Below, piece by piece: positions 58,456-64,000 of a DNA stretch of 64,000 bases (position 1 is the stretch's first letter; each line of letters opens with the position of its first letter). The DNA is from Antedon mediterranea (Eukaryota > Echinodermata > Crinoidea > Comatulida > Antedonidae). Made by a program: the position numbers and the translations under genes. The notes below the pieces were generated by a model. That model did no database searches, was not told the origin of the DNA, and worked only from the letters and a program-made list of their open reading frames with translations. Location of the stretch: NCBI RefSeq assembly GCF_964355755.1, contig NC_092677.1:2113001-2177000 (forward strand). The letters are read 5' to 3'.

Positions 58456-59788
58456 CTAAACAGTCGTGGCGGGAGGGCAATTGACGTGACCGTAGAACTG
58501 AAATTTGCTGACATCAATTCCTTGCTTTTCGAATTTAGTCAGCTGAGGTTGTATCTTGCTAGCGTCACCAGTTGATAAGCTGGAGTCACGTACAAGAATC
58601 CAGTTGAATTGGACATTGACCAGGCCAAAAATTGACGTGCAAGAATGGACAAGAGCGGACTCCACATAATCGGTATCCAACACCCAGTATTTAGCCCGTG
58701 GTGACCCTATAAAAAGAATAAATTGTTATAAAGTTGTTAATTTTTTATAAAGCATGATTCCCACTAGAGAGACGCAACGCAAAGACGTACGCGCAACAAG
58801 GCAAACGAGTTGACCAATGGCATGCGACAGTTTGAATAATCTATCGCTTGTGATTGGTCAAATCACTAATGCTTGGTTCCCACTAGCGACGCAACGTAAC
58901 GCAACCTACGCAACGTAGAAAATGGCCTTCCAATAATTGTGTTTGCCCCGCCTGCGTAAAATCAAACCTACGATGTTTGCAGCACTATTGCGTCGTCGGT
59001 TCCCATTTGTGATTACGCAATACATCACTTTGCGTCAATACGTCGTTGCGTTGAATTCTAGTGGGAACCACGCTTAAACGTGCAACGAAGATGCGCGTCA
59101 CGCCTTTGGAACCCAGGAAAGTTAGCCGGCCCAAATAAATACTAGTTTAGGTACTTACACCGACTGAATTTGACTCCAAGCTTGGCAGGATTATCTGGGT
59201 TTGCCTTGGCGTCACCGACGGCTGACTGGTAACCTTCTCCCGGAAAGTAAGCGCTGTTCAATACATTCACATGGCCGTTATCCTAGATTAGAAAATATAG
59301 TATTTGTGAATAAAAATGATAGGCCTATAATAATAACAATGTGAAGCGATAAAGATGAGAAATCGAAAACCCAGAAGCCTAACTCAACCAACTTAAACGT
59401 TCTTCTACTTCTGATGTTTACAGTGTGATAGTGTTTGATTGGACAGCTCTCTCACCGAATGGAAGAGAATTAAAGTACTCAATCAAATCAATATAATTCA
59501 ATTTCTCAGAGGCCCAGATCAACATACTTTTTCAAAACACTTCATGCCACGGGATGGTATGTGTAACCTCACCTTTAAACTGTATTCAGCGACTACACAT
59601 CGTGCATCTCCCTGAAACTCTGCATAGAATCTAGCAGCTTCGTACCAAACGCCTAAATAGCTTGCAACGTCAAAATTATCTTGTACCGTGACCTTTGGGC
59701 AGGGACCGAAATCCCATACCTGAGCATTGATAGAGCCAACGAGGTACACAGCGACCAGAAGGCAAGCAAACTGAATTTTTGCGGACAT
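58456..59788 (-). CDS. Lipocalin 3, apolipoprotein-D-like, inverted and more diverged
   Basis: Minus-strand exons 59573-59788, 59159-59282 and 58456-58706; 196 aa. Intron phases (0 and 1) and the exon 2 length (124) are identical to lipocalin 1. A signal peptide (MSAKIQFACLLVAVYLVGSINA) precedes FGPCPKV and the GxW block LGVWYEAARF; LDTDYVESALVHSC and the final cysteine (HVNC) follow. The protein ends PPATTV and lacks the Lys-rich tail of the other two, so it probably keeps the ancestral length. An acceptor just upstream of the ATG and a donor at 61,039 point to a 5' UTR exon beyond the Penelope palindrome. AATAAA (complement of 58382-58387) lies after the stop. Confidence 0.92.
58749..58867. 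mobile_element. MITE family A copy, right end replaced
   Basis: ATGATTCCCACTAGAGAG at the left; CTTGTGATTGGTCAAATCAC leads straight into the next MITE. Lies in lipocalin 3 intron 2. Confidence 0.7.
58868..59077. mobile_element. MITE family A, GCCCCGCCTGCG subfamily
   Basis: TGCTTGGTTCCCACTAGCG at the left, TCTAGTGGGAACCACGCTTAA at the right region, core like the copy at 48,503-48,723. Confidence 0.8.
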
Positions 59789-60010
59789 CTTTATATCATC
59801 TATGAAAACGAAACAAATCGAATCAAAAGCAGATCAAGTCACAAGTCACAAATCAGTTTATTTTGATCCATAAATAAAACAAAAATACAAAGCAAAAAAT
59901 ATACAAAAGGACCAGGGAGACTTCCATTAAGGCCAAAAGCCGCATGCATGGAAGCCACCCGAACATTTTAAATAATAATGAAAACATTTCTTTTGGTTTC
60001 GATTCGTATA

Positions 60011-60790
60011 ATGATATAAGTAGTTCTTTGATAGTAAACCAATAAACTTACGTTGGCAAGACAGTTTCGTCTAGCTGTCAGCTTGACTTCAGTTGCTATG
60101 ATGCGTTATGACGCCGACTGGTCTCCTTTCCAGCCACTAGATGTTTTTGTTGTGTAACCTAGGGGACCAGTCGTCATCAGAAGCTGATCGTAAATGTGAG
60201 ATAGTTGGTGCGCGCCTTCGTCTCTATTCATCTTTGTATTTTTATTTTGCTTTCTTATGCTGATGCTTTTTTTAATTTTACGTTTAAGCCAAACTTGTTC
60301 TTTGTGTAGTACCTCTATCTTATCCCAGTTTGGTATGTGGTTGTGTGTGGTCATATGGTCCGTGATTGCTGATTTATGTAATGTGCATCACGGAAAGTTT
60401 CGTCCTCCATTTTACATAAATCAGCAATCACGGACCATATGACCACACACAACCACATACCTAACTGGGATAAGATAGAGGTACTACACAAAGAACAAGT
60501 TTGGCTTAAACGTAAAATTAAAGAAAGCATCAGCATAAGAAAGCAAAATAAAAATACAAAGATGAATAGAGACGAAGGCGCGCACCAACTATCTCACATA
60601 TTTTACGATCAGCTTCTGATGACGACTGGTCTCCTAGGCTACACAACAAAAACATCTAGTGGCTGGAAAGGAGACCAGTCGGCGTCATAACGCATCATAG
60701 CAACTGAAGAAGTCAAGCTGACAGCTAGACGAAACTGTCTTACCAACGTAAGTTTTTTTGGTTTACTATCAAAGAACTGCTTATATCATT
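60011..60790. mobile_element. Penelope-like element 3' ends as a ~780-bp inverted repeat
   Basis: Left arm 60,011-60,380 and right arm 60,413-60,790 are reverse complements with few mismatches, around a 32-base centre. Each arm encodes, reading outward, KSAITDHMTTHNHIPNWDKI, VLHKEQVWLKRKIK.SI.IRK and MNRDEGAHQLSHI to a stop (right arm + 60,413-60,690, left arm - 60,380-60,106). These are the last blocks of the GIY-YIG endonuclease of Penelope-like retroelements (family knowledge). The reverse transcriptase is absent. Both frames remain open; the right arm has a one-codon insertion (SHIFYDQ versus SHIYDQ). The structure lies in the presumed 5' UTR intron of lipocalin 3. Confidence 0.8.
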
Positions 60791-61039
60791 TTAAATAATA
60801 TGTAATTCTGTATATAATATAATTTAAAAGTTAACAAATCATAAAATCAACAAAATCATATCAGGTCAGCTACAACCCATCTCTATTACATATATAACAA
60901 GTTTGGATATAACATACACCATCATATTCTGAAATAAAATTATTTTTTAAATATGTAGAAAACCCAACAAACGATTGCTTAGTATTCATTTGGGGGGAAA
61001 AAACATCACTTAAAATATATTAATAAACAAATATCTTAC
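60791..61039. other. Lipocalin 3 upstream intron, AT-rich
   Basis: No feature recognised. Confidence 0.35.
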
Positions 61040-61129
61040 CGATTTGTTTGAAAGATTTGGATGAAGTCTTCGATGATGAGGATTTCAGCAACGAATTATA
61101 CTAAACTGTCTTTGTGTATTGTATTTATA
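61040..61129 (-). promoter_or_regulatory. Candidate TATA box and 5' UTR exon of lipocalin 3
   Basis: On the minus strand TATAAATA (complement of 61122-61129) is followed ~60-90 bases later by CAAATCG|GTAAGA, a strong donor (61,039). This would splice to the acceptor at 59,800 just before the coding start. Confidence 0.5.
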
Positions 61130-61659
61130 AGTTAAAAGTATGTAAATAAAGTTACATAAGTGACGATATTCCATTTACTAGATAGGAAATTGTTTCTTTA
61201 ACGGTTTGAACATTGTATTAACACTCCATCTATATTATGACGTTTTTTAGCAATCTAATTTGAAACATCCCCCTCGCCAAAATAGTACGGCCTGTTTTCC
61301 GTGAGAACGCTACATACTGTTTATAATCTAAGAAAACTTACATAATTGTATGACTTATGTAAGAACGAAGGATTCATGAGAAAGTTTCTATAATAATAGT
61401 TCCTATCTCCATCTGTTTATTGTCCTGTATTGGTCTATTATGTAAATGCTTTAAAATCATCCGTAATAATCTTATGCTCCTTTTGTCCCTAAAGGCCCAT
61501 TTACACTAGAACGATAACAATCGACGATAAATAGACAAACGTACATTTTTCTTAAATAAAACAAAATAAATTGGGAAAGTTTTCGTTTTAGAACTACTGT
61601 ATAGGAAAATCATTTATGCTGTCATTGATAAAAATAATATTTATATATTAACGTATTTT
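61130..61659. other. Non-coding stretch upstream of lipocalin 3
   Basis: No exon, RNA gene or known repeat recognised. Confidence 0.35.
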
Positions 61660-61735
61660 TATTTTTTTGAATGCGCCTTGAGCACTCTTGAGTGATATGT
61701 GCGCTATAAAAATCCTGTTATTATTATTATTAACT
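61660..61735 (+). mobile_element. LINE/SINE-type 3' terminus
   Basis: GAATGCGCCTTGAGCACTC, TGTGCGCTATAAAAATCC and an ATTATTATTATTA tail, like the other 3' ends in this window. Confidence 0.5.
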
Positions 61736-61830
61736 CTATGGTTTTATTTCTATTTGTGTTATATAACAATAACAATATATGAGAGTGTGAAAGAGTCGCT
61801 ATCCAATCGAGTTTGAACAATACCATGAAA

Positions 61831-61902
61831 GCCCAAGTGGTCTAATGGTTAAGACAGCTGCATATCAAGCAGACAGTCCGAGTTCGAGTCTCGGTTGGGG
61901 CG
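61831..61902 (+). tRNA. tRNA-like gene, cloverleaf with anticodon ATC (Asp-like)
   Basis: 72 bases fold as acceptor GCCCAAG/TTGGGGC (one A-G mismatch, one wobble), D-stem GTCT/AGAC, anticodon stem GCTGC/GCAGA (outer pair mismatched), loop ATATCAA, T-stem CCGAG/CTCGG with loop TTCGAGT. B-box and A-box are good and a TTTTT run follows. The anticodon ATC is unusual because animal tRNA-Asp uses GTC (general knowledge). A pseudogene or SINE founder is as likely as a working tRNA. Confidence 0.5.
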
Positions 61903-62009
61903 AATTTTTCTCATTCTCATAGATTTCCTCATCTTTATCGTTTCAAATTAATTAATTAAATTTCAGTATATCACCGGGCGGTTTAGAATTAATGTTCTTT
62001 GCCTGATGT

Positions 62010-62011
<2 letters not shown>

Positions 62012-62052
<41 letters not shown>
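62012..62052. repeat. TA dinucleotide microsatellite
   Basis: About 20 TA units before the first tRNA-containing repeat. Confidence 0.9.
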
Positions 62053-62055
<3 letters not shown>

Positions 62056-62204
62056 CAATGATGTTGCGTAGCACTGTGTAAATTATATATAAATCATACT
62101 GTAAATTATAGAAACAGTGCTCATATTCGGAACATGATCTCATAATCGCGTCGAGCATAGCTCATTGGCGAAAGTTCCGTATTTTTTTTAGTTGTATGAA
62201 AAAA

Positions 62205-62276
62205 TGTCTCTGGCGGGATTCGAACCTGCAACCTCTCGCTTACAGGGCGAGTATCATACCACTAGACCACAGAGCC
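62205..62276 (-). tRNA. tRNA-Thr(TGT)-like gene or pseudogene
   Basis: On the minus strand: acceptor GGCTCTG/CAGAGAC (one mismatch), anticodon stem CTCGC/GCGAG, loop CCTGTAA, T-arm GCAGG-TTCGAAT-CCCGC (one mismatch), then a T6 run. The anticodon reads TGT, but position 33 is C instead of the near-universal T, which argues for a pseudogene. The surrounding ~200 bases recur at 62,422-62,622. Confidence 0.5.
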
Positions 62277-62421
62277 GTGTATGGTATTATCACAGATTTT
62301 CACCCACCAGATACATTCTCTCATACAACAAACGCCCTCACAATCAGTGGAGGCTTAACAAGTCAGAATAAATTCCCACTTTAATTCGCAACGGTTTTTT
62401 AAATAATATTGTGTATATGTA

Positions 62422-62686
62422 AATCAATGATGTTGCGTAGCACTGTGTAAATTATATATAAATCATACTGTAAATTATAGAAACAGTGCTCATATTCGGA
62501 ACATGATCTCATAATCGCGTCCGAGCATAGCTCATTGGCGAAAGTTCCGTATTTTTTTTAGTTGTATGAAAAAATGTGTCTGGCGGGATTCGAACCTGCA
62601 ACCTCTCGCTTACAGGGCGAATATCATACTCGCGATTATGAGATCATGTTCCGAATATGAGCACTGTTTCTATAATTTACAGTATG

Positions 62687-62690
<4 letters not shown>
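62422..62690. repeat. Second copy of the tRNA-bearing repeat, truncated and folded back
   Basis: 62,422-62,622 repeats 62,052-62,253 almost exactly but stops inside the tRNA anticodon arm. It then continues with the reverse complement of its own start (62,627-62,690 mirrors 62,455-62,518), forming a ~64-bp-arm hairpin with the broken tRNA in the loop. The first copy lacks the fold-back. Confidence 0.85.

Positions 62691-62752
<62 letters not shown>
62690..62752. repeat. TA dinucleotide microsatellite
   Basis: About 30 TA units adjoining the hairpin. Confidence 0.9.
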
Positions 62753-62757
<5 letters not shown>

Positions 62758-62799
62758 GCGAAAAGCTAAATCAAAACGATAAAGTAAACAGCCAGAAAA

Positions 62800-62838
62800 G
62801 TTAGCAGAGCTTTCGGGCAACACTAGCCCTTCATCAGT
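62800..62838 (-). ncRNA. Hammerhead-ribozyme-like core, probably Penelope-derived
   Basis: The minus strand reads CTGATGA, then GGGC-TAGTGTT-GCCC (stem II), then GAAA, then a short stem III (AGC-TCT-GCT) followed by A at the cleavage position. This matches the hammerhead core order. Penelope-like elements are known to carry minimal hammerheads in their terminal repeats (family knowledge), and Penelope sequence lies 2 kb away. A pairing stem I was not found, so activity as a monomer is doubtful. Confidence 0.45.
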
Positions 62839-63116
62839 GCAAGTGAAGGAATTTGGATAAAGTCATAAAGCTGGCAAGTGCTGCCTTGGTGGACAGGAAA
62901 AGTTATCCAAAGTACCCTCCATAATTACAGCAAAATCAGATCAAAATTGATACAAACAGTAGAAAATATATATAAATCCAAAGGCAAATTACTGAAAAAA
63001 AATGACAATTCTGGATATATATATAGGCCTATATAACAATATTCCAAATCAAAATGTTATGAAACTTTTATCAGTTGATTCATTTCAATTCAATAGACTA
63101 TAGTAGGTTTTAGGCT
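62839..63116. other. Non-coding, dispersed repeat fragment
   Basis: AATCCAAAGGCAAATTACTG at about 62,976 also occurs near 6,648, so a repeat family is shared with the Kazal intron. Nothing else recognised. Confidence 0.4.
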
Positions 63117-63309
63117 TTCAATAACCGGTTGTTCCATGCACCGTGACATGTTCAATAACCGGTTGTTCCATGCACCGTGACATGTTCAATAACCGGTTGT
63201 TCCATGCACCGTGACATGTTCAATAACCGGTTGTTCCATGCACCGTGACATGTTCAATAACCGGTTGTTCCATGCACCGTGACATGTTCCATGCACCGTG
63301 ACATGTTCA
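63117..63309. repeat. 34-bp minisatellite, about five and a half copies
   Basis: Identical units with AATAACCGGTTGTTCCATGC and ACCGTGACATGTTC starting at 63117, 63151, 63185, 63219 and 63253, and a shortened last unit. ACCGGT inside is palindromic. Confidence 0.95.
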
Positions 63310-63444
63310 TTTGCTAAAACAAGTTGTAAGTAGATAAAAGATTAAAACGCAATTGAGCTGATTATTAGCTGAAATATGGGAGTATGTGTTTATACGTGTT
63401 TTAAAATTTAGTAACAAATAATGAAAACTACAAAATTTATCTTT

Positions 63445-63604
63445 AAAGCTCTGTCTACACTATCAAACTTTATGTGACAACAACATGTGATGTGCCTATA
63501 TATAGACACGAAGATGTCATATCAATACCACGGGCATGTTTGGGCACATCGCTACCATTGGGCGCATCACACTTTTTTTGTCAAACTAGTTTGATAGTGT
63601 AGAT
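63445..63604. mobile_element. MITE family B copy
   Basis: AAAGCTCTGTCTACACTATC at the left and AACTAGTTTGATAGTGTAGA at the right. Its core runs opposite to most other copies (TTTATGTGAC at the left). Confidence 0.75.
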
Positions 63605-63707
63605 TTGATCATTATTGCTGGATCGATTTATCTATAGAAATGTTCATTTCAGGGTCTCCTCCTCATGCACATAACAACAGACCTGGGAGGCTAGTATCAT
63701 TTCCTCC

Positions 63708-64000
63708 ATATCAGTAGGCCTACTTAAACATCGTACAATGCACTATCTTGATCCGCCAATATCAGTAGGCCTACTTAAACATCGTACAATGCACTATCTT
63801 GATCCGCCAATATCAGTAGGCCTACTTAAACATCGTACAATGCACTATCTTGATCCGCCAATATCAGTAGGCCTACTTAAACATCGTACAATGCACTATC
63901 TTGATCCGCCAATATCAGTAGGCCTACTTAAACATCGTACAATGCACTATCTTGATCCGCCAATATCAGTAGGCCTACTTAAACATCGTACAATGCACTA
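63708..64000. repeat. 51-bp minisatellite running off the window
   Basis: Perfect or near-perfect 51-bp units start at 63708, 63759, 63810, 63861, 63912 and 63963. Each contains ATATCAGTAGGCCTACTTAA, so the ubiquitous TAGGCCTAC word is embedded. True length unknown. Confidence 0.95.

Noticed and set aside
62196-62384. Open frame containing WRDSNLQPLAYRAS
   Set aside because: This peptide is the antisense translation of the tRNA-like gene, a familiar annotation artefact.
63117-63309. Direct repeats resembling a CRISPR array
   Set aside because: Units are identical and contiguous with no unique spacers, in a eukaryotic context; it is a minisatellite.

Overview
This is a eukaryotic genomic window. 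Its genes are split by GT-AG introns, coding density is low, and the rest is filled with MITEs, LINE and Penelope debris, tRNA-derived repeats and minisatellites. The gene set (GABA-B/GPR156-type class C GPCR, HSPA13 with an animal-type intron/exon structure, apolipoprotein-D-like lipocalins, a multi-Kazal secreted protein) points to an animal. The constant recurrence of TAGGCCTAC-type motifs suggests, as an inference only, a marine deuterostome and most likely an echinoderm.

Layout. (1) About 940-18,019, + strand: a secreted protein with ten Kazal modules, reconstructed as 12 coding exons and about 960 aa. A likely TATA box and signal-peptide exon are followed by a ~10 kb first intron. That intron holds PIF/Harbinger transposase exons, a MADF-domain fragment on the opposite strand, a LINE fragment and a CCTAGG/AGGCCT-rich island. 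(2) 18,020-37,420: no convincing coding exon; MITEs, LINE 3' tails, a 760-bp TIR element, minisatellites, and a candidate TATA/first exon near 20,450. (3) 37,452-43,090, + strand: a 7TM class C receptor of about 622 aa with a very short N-terminus, a coiled coil and a C-terminal PDZ-ligand-like end. (4) 43,709-44,507: a long-TIR element. (5) 45,170-48,005, + strand: HSPA13, six exons, 431 aa, with an 18-bp minisatellite in intron 3. (6) 50,037-59,788: three lipocalin genes, two in tandem on + and one more diverged copy on -. The second carries a one-base frameshift. The tandem pair lies in a segmental duplication that includes 5' flanks with GATA motifs and a shared MITE in the 3' flank. (7) 60,011-64,000: a near-perfect 780-bp palindrome of Penelope-type GIY-YIG sequence, tRNA-like genes, a hammerhead-ribozyme-like core, and two minisatellites.

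Two MITE families dominate. Family A ends in GCTTGGTTCCCACTAG and has CCAAT-containing inner inverted repeats. Family B ends in GCTCTGTCTACACTATCAAA. Both show TTAA at several insertion edges. Several copies have developed different internal tandem arrays, so MITEs appear to have seeded minisatellites here.

The genes do not form an operon-like system. The Kazal protein and lipocalins are secreted, HSPA13 is a microsomal Hsp70-type ATPase, and the receptor is a plasma-membrane GPCR. No bacterial, phage or CRISPR content is visible.
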